Below are positions 23,566 through 35,415 of a stretch of 64,000 bases of DNA, piece after piece. The translations under genes and the position numbers were made by a program. Location of the stretch: assembly GCA_028095005.1 (NCBI GenBank), contig CM051459.1:203771902-203835901 (forward strand), given 5' to 3'. The stretch comes from Rhynchospora pubera. Lineage: Eukaryota > Streptophyta > Magnoliopsida > Poales > Cyperaceae. How positions within the stretch are numbered: the first letter of the stretch is position 1; each line of letters opens with the position of its first letter. Below the pieces are notes generated by a model. That model saw only the letters and a program-made list of their open reading frames with translations, did not search any database and was not told where the DNA came from.

Positions 23566-24144
23566 CTGCAAAATTTACTCTGAAATTTTGGTGGCAATTC
23601 TTCAATTTTTTTCTCTCCCCAAAATCTCTTCAAACTTTTTATCTTGAAAATTTTTCTAATGTGTTAATTCAACCCCTTAGGTTCCTCAATCCCAATATAA
23701 TTGGAAAATTTATTCTCTTTGGAACTTTCTGCAACACAGTTACACAAAGGCAACCTAAGTCATCTATTTTGGATTCCAACTCATGAACAGTAAAAAAGAT
23801 CTTCTAATTACCAGGAGACAGTGGGTCTCTCCTACGTTTGCATGAAGGCATAATGTCTCAAAATGGATCTCAACTAGTACCCTATATCATATGAATTAGC
23901 TAGCCTAGCGTTTCCTTAAGTCAGCTGAGAGAATATTTAATTAATGTTTCGATGCGAAATATAAATACACATGCATGCTCCTCGGCCTCGCTCAATAAAT
24001 AATTAATGTCACCCAAGTTTCTTCATGCATGGTAAAAAAACTCGAAACTGATTTCAATATAAACACTATAACGAAACTAACGTTTATTACCACTTATTAT
24101 ATCACAACAAATTTTATTATTCAAATATTAAACTATAATTGAAA
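23267..24144. other. intergenic with an (AT)n run
   Basis: It holds an AT dinucleotide run at about 23526-23563. Otherwise AT-rich, with no supported gene. Confidence 0.5.
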
Positions 24145-24154
24145 GTTTGAAACC

Positions 24155-25036
24155 ATGGTTCAAAAAATCGGCCGATTCCGAGTTGAATCGGGCGATTCGG
24201 ATCGGAATCGGCAGAGCCCGATCCGATTACAGGTAGTTTGGAGCGGAATCGGTTGAGATTATCAAAAACCACCATTAAGGGTGGAGTTCGTTAATGGATA
24301 GAGGAGAAGAGGTGTGGGGAAGGCTGCCTGAGGTGGGTAGGGGCGAGAGATGCGCAGGAAGCCGGCGAAACCAGTTTGGAGGAGGGTGGCGCACTTAGGT
24401 TAGGTGGCTCTTCGTTTTTTTTTTTTTTTTTTTTTTTTTAAACGCTGTCTAGATTCCAGAGAAAGCGAGACGGGAAATGAGGATGGAGAAGAAAGGTCTC
24501 AACTGGAACTGTCCAGTTCGGAATTTTTTTTTAAATTTTAGACAGACTAGATTTTTCTGAAATGAAAAAAATAAAATAAACATCAATATTTATGCTATAA
24601 TATTTATTCAAAGAAACTTAAACGTATAATTTATTTTATGTTATTATCCTAACTGAGATATTAAGGTGTTTTCACAAATATTTGCTTATCAAAAACATTT
24701 TTTTTATAAATATTTCATTAATCATAAAATTAATCTTAATTTTTTTTTAAATTTCATTTTTTTTAAAATGTTAACGAATCATATTGTCTTCCATATTTAT
24801 ATAATTGTTAAATATTAATTGAATTTATGCTTCCAATCTTAGATCTTTAGCTTATATTCGAAAATATTTTTTTTTCCTAATTTTTTTTAATTTATCTAAA
24901 TTTTAAATGCATAAAATATGATTTTCATGAAAAAACCGATTTTTTTATCCGATTCATCCGATTTTTTCGATTCATCCGATTCGACTCCTTAGACCAATAG
25001 TCCGATTCCGATTCCGATTCCGATTTTCAGAACCAT
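24155..25036. mobile_element. Mutator-like non-autonomous element with 10-bp target duplication
   Basis: An 882-bp segment is flanked by GTTTGAAACC on both sides (24145-24154 and 25037-25046). The tips are inverted: ATGGTTCAAAAAATCGG on the left and CCGATTTTCAGAACCAT on the right. Subterminal parts are rich in CGATTCCGATTCCG-type repeats on the right and GATCGGAATCGG on the left, also inverted. The target duplication length fits the Mutator superfamily. No transposase is present. A poly-T run lies at about 24414-24440. Confidence 0.8.
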
Positions 25037-25046
25037 GTTTGAAACC

Positions 25047-25366
25047 TCTACTACACGTACAAATTAACTATGTAGCACTCCCAGTACTTCTTACAAGAGG
25101 ATTCTATTATTGACATGATGCAAATGTAGACCAAAAGATCTCCCATTTATAATATAGAGGATATAAATTTTAGAATCAAATTATGTAAAGCGAGTATACC
25201 CAGATCATACCAGATTACCAGTATACATACTACTGTCTCATGCGACAAGATTTATCAATGATCTACCAAGAGACTCCGAACTAATCAATATAGGCCCCTC
25301 TGAGTTTAGAAGAAGGCAATTACCACTTCACTCCCGTTAACTATTGACGATCCACATCAGCTTGTC
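25047..25366. other. intergenic, nothing recognised
   Basis: Short spacer with no coding or structural signal. Confidence 0.5.
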
Positions 25367-25383
25367 TGCTGCTTACGATATTT

Positions 25384-25478
25384 TTTTTTGAAAATAAACT
25401 GGAGATCTAAGTCATCCAACTTATTTATAAATTAAATGTCTATGGAAGACCCCCAGCCGAGTTTCGAACCTGCGACCT
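25384..25478 (-). mobile_element. 5'-truncated SINE
   Basis: Minus strand reads AAGGTCGCAGGTTCGAAACT (pol III B box), then GGCTGGGGGTCTTCCATAG and an A-rich end. It is flanked by a 17-bp direct repeat TGCTGCTTACGATATTT (25367-25383 and 25479-25495), typical of LINE-driven retroposition. Body and tail match the fuller SINE at 50061-50213; the A-box end is missing. Confidence 0.85.
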
Positions 25479-25495
25479 TGCTGCTTACGATATTT

Positions 25496-25911
25496 AACTA
25501 GAAGAGCTGAATGACGAAGCATACTGTGGTCTGTGGAGGTAATCCGTTATGTTGAGATCATTACATGGCCCCGCAAAAAAGGCTGGGATCATATTTGGTG
25601 AAAAACAAAACTGAACTGCAATTTTTAGTTTTTAACAAGAGGACACATGTTATATATATACATATATATATATAATAATAGAAATGTATTATGCATATGA
25701 AAGAAAAATATCTCATATCACAACTTTTCATGGCGTAAATTAATTACCAAATCACTTTCAAAACTAAGCATTAGATTGATGCTAAGATACACGAGAGCTA
25801 TAGAACTGGTCAAAATGGTGCTTTCAGGAGGACCATGTGAGGGCATTGCTTAAACCACCTCAATTATTCATTTGTACTGAGAACCAAAGGAAAGCACCAA
25901 TTATTAATTAT
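25496..25911. other. intergenic, nothing recognised
   Basis: AT-rich spacer with short AT runs near 25650-25675 and no gene. Confidence 0.5.
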
Positions 25912-25930
25912 AAAAATGACATAAAAAATT

Positions 25931-26312
25931 GTTGGGCACATCACTGTTGGTCTCTGCATAGAGGTGTTTGAGGCGAAGGCAGGTGGCAGCCATGGCGTGC
26001 ATAAGATCGTGTTGGTATGCAAAGATTGCTTCGTAGGTACCGATTAGGATTAGGTCGGGGCTGGATTTGGAAGTCTATGTACTGGTATGTTAGGAATCAG
26101 TACTAGTTTTTGTTTTGTTCGTACCAGGCTACCAGCTGATATTGTTGTAGGACTTTGGTTGGGGCTGGGTTGAAGGATTGGTACCGGTTCGGTACTAGTA
26201 TATTGGCAAGCCATGTTAGAAGCTTGGTGTTGATTATCGTTTTGTCATGGAATTTTTGTAAACTTTTTTTATTATTAATGCAAAATTGCCGGCACTTGTC
26301 GGCCCTCAAAAA
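25931..26312 (+). mobile_element. 5'-truncated LINE 3' tail
   Basis: A 0.38-kb segment ends in TTATTAATGCAAAATTGCCG, then GGCACTTGTCGGCCCTC and poly(A). This resembles the hairpin-plus-poly(A) end of plant L1-type LINEs. It is flanked by a direct repeat AAAAATGACATAAAAA(A)TT (25912-25930 and 26313-26330). No coding domain is left. A retroposed cellular transcript is the alternative. Confidence 0.72.
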
Positions 26313-26330
26313 AAAAATGACATAAAAATT

Positions 26331-27685
26331 ATATAGTTATCATTTGATCACTATTACATACTAGCTTAATTTATTGCTGGTTTAATTTACATTGCATCTC
26401 TAAATCTATTAATTTTTTGTCATTTCTTAAACTTAATAAATTTTTTCTCTGAGAAATTTGCGAAATTTTTTGTAATTGCTGATTTGCTGTATAAAATAAA
26501 ATTAAAAATGTTAAGAGTTCATGATCATCTTCCAATCTTCCAGGCAATATATAGACCAGTAACTATTGGTACAGTTAATACATGTATGAAATATGTGTAA
26601 GATCAGGGGTTTGAAGAAAGCAGCTTCGGCCAGCCAATAGGATCTTTTTATCTTTTTTTTTATGTTCTAAGTCCTATGTAAGATCCCGATCAAAAAAAAA
26701 AAAGGAAAGAAAGGGAAATTTTAGCACATCAATGATCAAATCGGAAACAAAGAAACTTGGCACAAGTGCACAATCAGTTTCTAACATTTACCTAACTTAG
26801 ATTATGACAATAACATCGGCAGTGTGCTACATTAAGAAAATTTTACATAAACAGACAGAGATCTAAGTGTAAGAAACACACGTCTACACTCCAGGGGACC
26901 ACATGAAGTAAAGGTTAAGCTGTAGAGCTGTACTATTTGTCAAAAACTGAAACAAGTGCATACAGTCGTGTTCAAGATCCAGTTGATTTAAGGGACCAGT
27001 TTGAGAGCTAATGAAAACAAACCAGTGAGCTCATCCCTCTTTAGTTCTGGTTTTTTGTGCCCACTGAAAAGCCTGTTCATATAAGTCCAGGAAGCTGATG
27101 AATCAATTTGCCTTGAATTGTTTTTGTCTGTAGGAGATCCATTTTATGTGGTGCAGCACAACTATCAAACTCACCCCTTTGTAATCAGTAAACGCAAGAT
27201 ATATAGGTACCAAAACTCGGTAATTTAACATATATGAGAACCTATTTAATCCCTTGGGATATCTTAATTTAAACCTGAAGGTGTGATATATATATTATGA
27301 TTTAACTTAATTTTCGCCTATATACAGTATATGCATCCATGTCAATAGTTATTAGACAAATTAATATTACTTTTACATGAAGCCACATTCCTTTCATTTA
27401 AGTTCTGTTATTTATTGCAGTAGTACTTTTCAATAGGAGATAAATGTCCATGAGACAACACGCAAAACAATTCAGGATATTAAGGCCTATATTAAAAATT
27501 GCTAACAAGCATGCACCCTGCGATATATTCTGGTCTTGCTACAGAGTTGTACCTTGTAAATAGAATACATCTGATCTGTATTTTTTACTTTTGCTTTTGA
27601 TTTAACTTTTACCTTGTGCGAAACTTTTCGTGCTATGAAATTGTAATTTGTAGGTGAGATCTTTCGCGTCCCTACCTTAAAAAAC

Positions 27686-27740
<55 letters not shown>

Positions 27741-29700
27741 CAGTAGTTCTTAATTTGACACACACAGTACTGGCAACATTTTCATAACAAAACATGTGAA
27801 CTTTTATGTTTGTGCCACAGTACTGTGGCTTTAATTATATCAACTACTTCAGAAACCAAGTCAGAGCTCTGATGGTTATTCTTATAAAGGCATGCATACT
27901 GCATACAGATCAACATGTACTGGTTTGTTTATTGAATCTAACCAATAGATAGGTTAATTATTAATTGCATTGTACCAATATAATTTTTCAGAATTGGTAC
28001 CCACATTTTTTCTTCTTTTTTATGTGGCAGAGAAGCAGTTATTGTTTGTCTATATATAAATAGGTGTTTTTATGAAGTTTGCCTTGCAATTTCAACTGGT
28101 ATGCCTGCACTGACATAGATCACTGAGGAAATTCACAGGTAGTTGTTATTAGTTATTATTGGCGAGCAAAACCTTGTTGCCAAAGGGGAATTAATTGATT
28201 AATTTCTTTTTCTCGGGAATTGAGTTGGGGCAAATTACTGAAGTATGAGCATCGAAGATGGATGCAATCATCCCCATACATTGATCTTAATTGGTACTTC
28301 CTGCTGTCTTCTTATACACATGCTCATGGCTATCTCAAGAAGCAAGAATAGTCCTTATGCACAGATTTACTATATATAGTTATTTTAATTTTTGGATTGG
28401 AAGCAACAATCACCATTTTGATGCAAGCTATATGCAATAGATCATATTAAGAACAGAACTGAATTCATTATAAAGTTGCTAAAAGTCATTCATTATTTAA
28501 ATTCTTGTTTATTTTGTAATTTAATTGTGATACCTCTATTTGCTATTAGTTATTTACTCTTTTGTACTTGGAACTCCTTTTTTAACTGAAATTATGTCCA
28601 AAGACCATAGTAGTTTTTTCCGACCATCTTCATCTATTCACCTTTTGCTGGTTGATGAGTTTTTCGTTCAGTTCATTTTTGTTGTAATTAATGAATCACC
28701 TTTAGTAAGATATTTGAATGGACAGTGCATGCCTAGTTATGAAATAATTTTGGTTTCATTAAGCTAGTGCATTACACTACCTAACCAGTATTGATATTTT
28801 CCATATCAAAAGAGTGGAAAAATGTGACTATGAGCACAAGTGGCAGGCTCTTAAGATGTGTTCCCTAATTTAGGTCTTTCATTTAAAGCGTACCTGACCT
28901 GACAATCAGAGCAATTTAATTGGTTGTGCTGGGGCCCATCCGTGATGCTGATGCATTTGCTTTTCTATTGGTCTCTCCTTCCGCAGAAAAGCTACGGTTC
29001 AATGTGAATTTATTTCTTAGTTCTTACCCGTTTGAGAAATTTTATGGTGTGTGACACAGATCAGAATCAGCGTTTCCTTTTAACAGGTAGAACAAAGAAA
29101 TGTATTTCAGATTGCTAGATCTAGCTTATATGCATAAATTGTGTGTATTTATTTAACAGTCCCCAGAATTGAAAATTGTGCATTTGTTGTATATGGTACT
29201 TAAATGTGAAATACCATTAATTTCAGCTTCTTCTCTTATATTTTCTAGTGAAAGGGAAGGCATGAGTGCGGTGAATTCTAATCTCTGATTAATTTGCACC
29301 TTTGATAGATAAAATAGAACTTGAAATAATAAATCTAGGTAGAGGTATGTACAAATTTAGTAGCAAGTCTAAGAGTATAACAAAATAAGAAATTTAATTG
29401 AAAGTACAAGTTGCTTCTAGTTTTTCTTTTATATGTTAAGGGGAAAAAAAAACAAATTGTGGGCCACGAATATTGAGCCCAATTTATATCAAATTATGGG
29501 CTTTGGATACTGCAATACATCAATTTCGGCTGAAAAAAAAATATTATTAAAACATGTAGAAGTTTTAATTTTATTATTAAAATATTCTGAATTTTAAGAA
29601 TATTATTATAATATTGAACTCTGAAAGTCCGATAGTTCAACACTAATATTGGACTTTGAAAGTCCGATATCAACCAATATCAGACTTTCAAAATACCATA
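26331..29700. other. 3.4-kb intergenic region, no supported gene
   Basis: AT-rich, with an (AAT)n microsatellite at 27685-27739. Open frames are short or low-complexity. I see no domain, conserved splice chain or structured RNA. Confidence 0.5.
27685..27739. repeat. (AAT)n microsatellite, about 18 units
   Basis: Uninterrupted AAT repeats; the polyleucine minus-strand open frame is an artefact of it. Confidence 0.95.
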
Positions 29701-29858
29701 GGGGCTGTTTGGATCATATGTGAATAGGAGGAATTTTCTATTTCTAAACATAAATTTATTATAAACAATTCAAATTATTCACATAATTATACACTTCTCA
29801 ATACTTTATGCATAGGAATAGGAAATTCCTCTAATTCCTAAGCGATCCAAACGGCCCC
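29701..29858 (-). repeat. MITE family M1, copy 5 (complete)
   Basis: Tips GGGGCTGTTTGGATCAT and GCGATCCAAACGGCCCC are inverted, flanked by ATA on both sides (29698-29700, 29859-29861). The family core is present in the middle. Confidence 0.85.
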
Positions 29859-29899
29859 ATAGTGTCAAATATCGAACTTGAAATGTTCCATATTATGAA

Positions 29900-30600
29900 T
29901 TCCAACTTCAATCAATATTCTACGTCTAAGGCTTTGATTTAATAAGTCTAATTGAGTCCGAATTGAAAGTAACTTGAGAAGACAATTAACAAATGGATTA
30001 ATGGACTAATAATACATGTGATTTAGCTCATTTAGGTCTTGTTTATGACTGCTTTTAGAAGGATAAAATTGTCTTTTAATCACTGGTTAATTGAAAGGAC
30101 TCATTAGTGGGTTATATGAAGGGACTCAAAAAAAAAAACAAAGGGACATGACTCTTTACTTTCTCCTCCTCTCTCTTCCTCTCCCATGGTAACGAAAATT
30201 ACAAGGAGAAAAGTGTGTTTTCTGCCATGTAATTGTTCTTTCTCAAGTTCATTTAGGTGCTCATGTGTTGAGCAACAGTTTCTTCTTATTAATTGCTGAT
30301 TAATCGAAGAAGAAAACAAGTATTAGGTTCATCCTTAAATTTGCAAGCACAAATTATTAGAATTTGGTTAATCCTTTTACTCAAGAACAAGGAGTAGGAG
30401 GTGTTGGAAAGCACTTCATTGATTCCAAAGTCTTGGTCGAGCGTCCTTGTTACGATACAAGAAAAGGTTAAAAATCGTTTTCTCCCTCCTATGCACTAAA
30501 CATGTCATTCCACAAAATCCTTGTTTTGCTTATTGTTTAATTATATTAAATATGATTTATAAAATTAAAATAAGTGTACAACTAAATTCCTTCAGCTCGT
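29900..30600 (+). repeat. relict copia LTR fragment related to the 1.74-kb LTRs
   Basis: CTCATGTGTTGAGCAACAG near 30260 parallels CTCATGTGTTGAGCATCC in both Angela-like LTRs. The following text keeps the same order: a GAAGAA stretch, TTAGGTTCATCCTT, GCAAGCACAAATT, AATTTGGTTAATCC, then GGTCGAGCGTC and CCTCCTATGCACTAAACATG, ending in AT-rich TAAAATTAAAAT. I infer an old diverged LTR, perhaps solo. The limits are approximate. Confidence 0.55.
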
Positions 30601-31213
30601 ACATGCCTGGCCTGGAGTCATACCTGCCTGGCCCAAAGAATCAACATGGCAGGCATAAGGATGGGCCAGGCTAGTCGTGGGCTTTATGTTCGGCCCGACA
30701 GACGATCTGTGGGCTATCTGTATAGACTGTATTTTTCAAAAAAAAAAAAATAGATCGACCTGTAAAAATTTTGATGGCCTTATTTGTCCCGATAGATAAA
30801 TTGTGCCTCTTTTTAATCCCTAAACCTAATACGCCATCACCTACACCTCTATCAGCTTATGTCTCATCTGAGTTCTCTCTGCTCATGGTCTCACTTGACT
30901 AAGAGGAGAAATTGTTCTTTTCTTAGTCACGTTCTACGTTTGTTTCTCTATGCATCAAGTGAGTGTCTCACTCTCCATCTGTCTCTTTCTCAATCTCTCT
31001 TGGTCAGGTCAATAAAGGTAGCACCATTTTTTTTAAATTTACGATTGAAAATAATATTCTCTAGTGTGATTTACATATTTAGTAATTGATATAGGTTTTG
31101 AAGAAGGATCTGTTTAAATTCAGATCAACACTGGTCCAAGAAGAAACAAAGTCGAAGAAATCAACTATGTTCGTTTTGCAGAGGTTTCACCCAGTGTGAT
31201 AACAATAACTGAT
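30601..31213. other. intergenic, nothing recognised
   Basis: It contains GGCCTGG/GGCCAGGC-type inverted motifs near 30605-30670 that may belong to a small repeat. No gene is supported. Confidence 0.4.
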
Positions 31214-31352
31214 ATTTTTAACTCTATTATGACACCAAGTTATTGATGATTCTTGACCTATCGATATAAACATTTCGTTCAAATTTTTAATTCTATCATG
31301 ACACCAAGTTATTGATGATTCTTGACCTATCGATATTAACATTTCGTTCAAA
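31214..31352. repeat. 69-bp tandem duplication
   Basis: Two units 69 bp apart (CACCAAGTTATTGATGATTC recurs at 31234 and 31303) with few differences. 69 is a multiple of three, so a minus-strand frame (31187-31459) shows a repeated 23-residue unit (NLNEM..SIGQESSITWCH). I have no evidence that it is translated. Confidence 0.9.
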
Positions 31353-32180
31353 TTTTGTGATATATCTATTTTATTATCTTGTAGCTGCCATTGTATCATT
31401 GTCGTCCAATGAAAGGCACATACAGACTCCTTATCATATTCTAATACTTTTTTCCACATTAATTGAACAAGATTTCATAATCCAGTGCTGATTTTGATTC
31501 CATAAAACTTAGTTATGGGTAGGTTTTGCAGATTTGTTGGTATTTCACTAATTTATGGGAACAATTTATAGTTAATCGTTAATAGGAAGATCCATTACAT
31601 TGATTACTTGAAAACAAACATGTCTGAACTTTAGGTTATATTTCTTACATGTTCTTGAACACTTAATATCTAAATCAAAACGTTTAAAGAAAAATTTGTT
31701 CAATTGAAATCGTGGATATTTGATCTTGGAATACAGATAAGATAGATGATGTATTTTTTCCCCAACTAGAAACTATTCAGATCTCCCTTTTAAGAGATCG
31801 AGTTAGACAAATACTCATTTTTAAAAAGAACGCAAACTGCGACATGTGTCGGATGGGACGACACGACGACGAGGCGAAACCTGAGAGATGTGAGAAAAAT
31901 AGACGTTTCAGAGTTACGATTTAAGAAGAAAAAGAAAAAAAATGAGAAAATAAAAACTAAATTTCTATGTAGAAAGAAAACGAACACTTCTTTTTCTCAT
32001 AAATTACGTGAGCTATAAAAATTATTACTAGTTAGTTATAATATTATTAAACTTTCTTCTATTCGATCTTATTAAACTTTCTTCTATTTCTCTCCATCGA
32101 AGGCTGAAACACGCAAAATATTACCAAATCGTAGAAACCGCCCTTCCTTTCTTATTTTCTACTTTCCAACTATTTTCCGT
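31353..32180. other. intergenic, upstream of the SEC13 copy
   Basis: AT-rich spacer with no coding signal. The promoter of the SEC13 copy should lie at its right end. Confidence 0.45.
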
Positions 32181-32689
32181 CGTTTGTTCCCGCACCTCCC
32201 AGCAGGCTCCTTCGTGTGCCCTCCCTTCGGACGCGGACACCTATCCTTCTCTTCGGAGCTGATCTGATCTGTTATGCGCTTTTCCAATTGCTCTTCCGAC
32301 CAGATCTGGTATGTGCTGCCTTCACTAAATTCCTGTATTCTCTCGCCATCAAAACCTCTCGCTATAATTTGCTCAATTGCATTGTCGTAGTCATTGCGTC
32401 AAGTAGGTAGCCTTGGATCCCATATCTTTTCCCTGCGCTTAGGTTGAATCAGATCAGACCAATAGTTGGCAACGATTGAAATCTAGGGTTCGTGTAGCCT
32501 CCTTCGATCCAGATCCACGCCAAATAGCCTAATTTGTTCATTTATTTTCGCAATTAGACTATACCAATTAGAAGTTACTATTCTCCGACCTGGCAGATCG
32601 TTTCTGAATATTTGAAAAAGAGATGAGATGACTCCTGCGCAAGATCTTTAATTTTAAAAATTAATCACTCAGGATTGGATTGCAGATAG
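32181..32689 (+). promoter_or_regulatory. probable 5' UTR of the SEC13 copy, with a UTR intron
   Basis: GC content rises from about 32190 (CCTCCCAGCAGGCTCC), as in plant leaders. A plausible donor CTGGTATGTGC lies near 32309 and an acceptor TTGGATTGCAG ends at 32684, four bases before the ATG context ATAG-ATG. These sites are inferred from consensus only. Confidence 0.45.
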
Positions 32690-34026
32690 ATGGCACCACT
32701 GAAAATTGAGACGGGGCACCAGGATGTGGTTCATGATGTCGCAATGGACTACTATGGCAAGCGCCTTGCTACCGCCTCCTCAGATGCTACCATAAGGATT
32801 GTTGGTGTCAGTGGCACCTCACACCAGCATCTTGCAACCCTGACTGGTCACACAGGGCCTGTCTGGCAGGTTTCATGGGCCCATCCCAAGCTTGGCCCGT
32901 CCCTTCTTGCTTCTTGCAGTTATGATGGCCGTGTTATCATCTGGAAAGAAGGTAATTCAATTTATTAATAGAACAAAGCAATGCAAAGAACTACTGTAAT
33001 TACTGTGCTAGTGAAGAGTAGGAAGACTTCAGACTTTGGACTTTAGTGCACATCAGTCGTGCAGCACTTTTTTTTTTCTTCTCTCTTTCTTTATTTTTTC
33101 TATGGGGTTTTTGTATGTATAGGTTAAAACATAAAGCTTTTTGTCTGCTTTATTTGTTTGGGTATATGGGTAAAAGCTGGTATCATTATTATTTATTGGC
33201 CTTAAAATATCGTCGTACTGGTAAAATGCCAATGTTAGCCTTTTCTGGGTATCCAGCCATCACTACTGGTGTTGCACTGCAATGACAATGTGTATGTTAT
33301 GAATTACCTGGTACTTGCTAGTCCCATGATCTTTTCTTCTGTTTACTCAACAGGTGCAAAGCCCGATGAGTGGTCCCAGGTTCATGTTTTTGCCGAGCAC
33401 AAGTCATCGGTCAACTCCATTGCTTGGGCACCGCATGAGCTTGGTCTCTGCCTGGCATGTGGGTCCTCTGATGGCAACATCTCCATCTTCACAGCCCGGC
33501 CAGATGGGGGCTGGGACACAGCCCGTATTGACCAGGCTCACCCTGTTGGGGTTACCTCTGTCTCATGGGCCCCCGCCATGGCACCTGGAGCTCTTATCGG
33601 GTCTGGCTCCAAGCCTCCAACATGTCTGATCTTGTTCAGAAACTTGCCTGTGGTGGGTGCGACAACACTGTAAAAATTTGGAAATTGTATAATGGTTCTT
33701 GGAAAATGGATTGTTTCCCAGCACTGCAAATGCATTCTGATTGGGTGAGGGATGTTGCTTGGGCTCCAAATCTGGGCCTTCCGAAATCGACTGTGGCAAG
33801 CGCATCTCAGGATGGGACAGTGGTGATCTGGACTGTTGGAAAGGAGGGAGACCAGTGGGAGGGACGTGTTTTGTATGATTTCAAGACACCAGTTTGGAGA
33901 CTTTCTTGGTCACTTACTGGAAACATACTTGCTGTAGCTGATGGGAATAATAATGTGACTTTGTGGAAATAGGCAGTTGATGGGGAGTGGCAGCAGGTCA
34001 CTACTGTCGACCCCTTGGTTCGCTAG
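32690..34026 (+). pseudogene. SEC13: SEC13-like WD40 protein, frameshifted and with an in-frame stop
   Basis: SEC13 is a WD40 beta-propeller that pairs with SEC31 in the COPII coat and also serves in the nuclear pore Y complex. Exon 1 (32690-32951) encodes MAPLKIETGHQDVVHDVAMD and the first repeats up to SYDGRVIIWKEG. The intron 32952-33353 has GT...CAG ends and phase 1. Exon 2 starts GAKPDEWSQVHVF and carries HKSSVNSIAWAPHELGL, DGNISIFTARPDGGWDT and AHPVGVTSVSWAP. Near 33612-33622 the frame shifts (one base lost, or two gained); the conserved reading resumes as DLVQKLACGGCDNTVKIWK and runs to NNNVTLWK. There TAG (33970-33972) stands where the family has glutamate before AVDGEWQQVTTV, which still follows in frame up to a stop at 34024-34026. 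Because the intron is kept it is not a processed copy. It is a decaying duplicate or carries assembly errors. The WD repeats themselves are well preserved. Confidence 0.9.
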
Positions 34027-34624
34027 TTTTGAATAGTATCGAGAGTACTAATACTTGACAGATGTGCTATGAACTTTATATTTTATTTTCCTTTCAATTT
34101 GCTTGTTGGATTAGTTTTTGATTGATTTATAATGCGATGGTCCAGTATTATTCATCTGCAGTTGTTTGGTTTGCTTTGCGGTTGTTTTTCACATCTTTTA
34201 TTATCTGAAGCAATTTCAGCAGTACGTGCTACTAAACCATTGAAAGAGTGGGCCCTGTCGATCTTGTTTATTGGATGCACCTTAGACTATTTTTATTTTT
34301 TTTTCCTTTTCCTCAAACCTTCAGAGAGGACATTAGTGCTCTATCATGTGTTTGTTATTTTCCCTTGGTTTATTTATTGGTGCACAAATCCAATCTATAC
34401 CATTTGAGCATATAAATTCAGTGAATTGTTCTTTTGGCGATACATGGTTCTCTTTGGTTGCTCTTTTTTCTCTCAAAACTCAATACGAGCTGCAGAGATT
34501 ATAATTGCAACTATAACACATGTGAACTCGTCACAAATAAAAAGGAAAAACAAAAGAAGTTAGGCTCGATTTTATGGAGTCAAGTCTCGTTCGCTTAATA
34601 AAATTTTAAAAATCATGCACCAGT
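34027..34624. other. downstream of the SEC13 copy, probably its 3' UTR then spacer
   Basis: T-rich sequence consistent with a plant 3' UTR, then AT-rich spacer. The 91-codon frame at 34132-34407 has no recognisable domain. Confidence 0.4.
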
Positions 34625-34850
34625 AGGGGTGTCAATTTGTTGCCGTTTCGAACGTTTCCGTTCCGTTCCGTCCGGAACGGAGCGGAAATGGAAGGAAAAA
34701 TGGTTACGTTTCAGACAGCGGAACGGAAACGAAACAGAATGCAGTTTCGTTCATATAGATGAAACGTAAACGAAATACTTCATTTCCGTTTCGTTCAATA
34801 CTGTTATTCCGTTGGCCCATATAACTTGGCAGCCCAGCCCATTAATTTTG
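34625..34850. repeat. hAT-type MITE of the GAAACGG family, right end unclear
   Basis: It starts TAGGGGTGTCAATTTG and is filled with GTTTCG/CGAAAC and TCCGTTCCG palindromic motifs, like the elements at 45450, 45741, 53352 and 57693. No 8-bp target duplication was found, so the right end may be truncated. Confidence 0.55.
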
Positions 34851-34873
34851 CAGCTTAGTAAAAATAAAATAAT

Positions 34874-34924
34874 TGCAGAGGGGTTACGGACTTATGGAGA
34901 TGCAGAGGGGTTACGGACTTATGG
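34874..34924. repeat. 27-bp tandem duplication
   Basis: TGCAGAGGGGTTACGGACTT occurs at 34874 and again at 34901, followed by ATGG both times. Confidence 0.9.
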
Positions 34925-34930
34925 GAGTCA

Positions 34931-35110
34931 GATCCTCTGGTCGTTTTTTACAAACCACCACCTGGTCGTTTTCTGTCTGGACCGTCTGATTTAATCTCAA
35001 CGGTTAATATTTTTTCGGACCTATCAATTGTACGGGACATCCATAGCCATTAAGATTAAATCAGACGGTCCAGATCTAAAACGACCAGGTGGTCTGCCGA
35101 CCAGAGGATC
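34931..35110. repeat. foldback element with GATCCTCTGG tips
   Basis: GATCCTCTGGTCG at the left is matched by CGACCAGAGGATC at the right. Inner segments CCACCTGGTCGTTTT and GACCGTCTGATTTAATCT recur as complements (AGATTAAATCAGACGGTC, AAACGACCAGGTGG). A clear foldback MITE of 180 bp; target duplication not resolved. Confidence 0.78.
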
Positions 35111-35415
35111 CGGTTCCGGTCGCGTGGAGTTGCAGCTAAGAGCCTAAGACCATGTGGTCATTAAGTGCCGTATGGTTCTCTCGATTGTATCTCTAGCATA
35201 GTAGCGTCGCTCCCCAATCCTTGTGATAACTATTTTTTTCTACAATAACGATACGTACACAACCTAAAAATAACCCACCAACCCACCAAAGAATTATATA
35301 CAATAGTACATTAAAAGGGCTTCGAAATCCAATTTACATGTATTTCCTGCTCAGCCAGGCTAAAACGGAAACAACAAAATGAAGTCGCTATAAATATTAT
35401 AGGAACTATTACCTG
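35111..35415. other. intergenic, nothing recognised
   Basis: Short spacer with no coding or structural signal. Confidence 0.5.

Noticed and set aside
27502..27795. 97-codon minus-strand frame with a leucine run
   Set aside because: It is a translation of an AAT microsatellite; no signal peptide gene context.
33538..33805. minus-strand frames across SEC13 exon 2
   Set aside because: They are shadows of the WD40 coding sequence.
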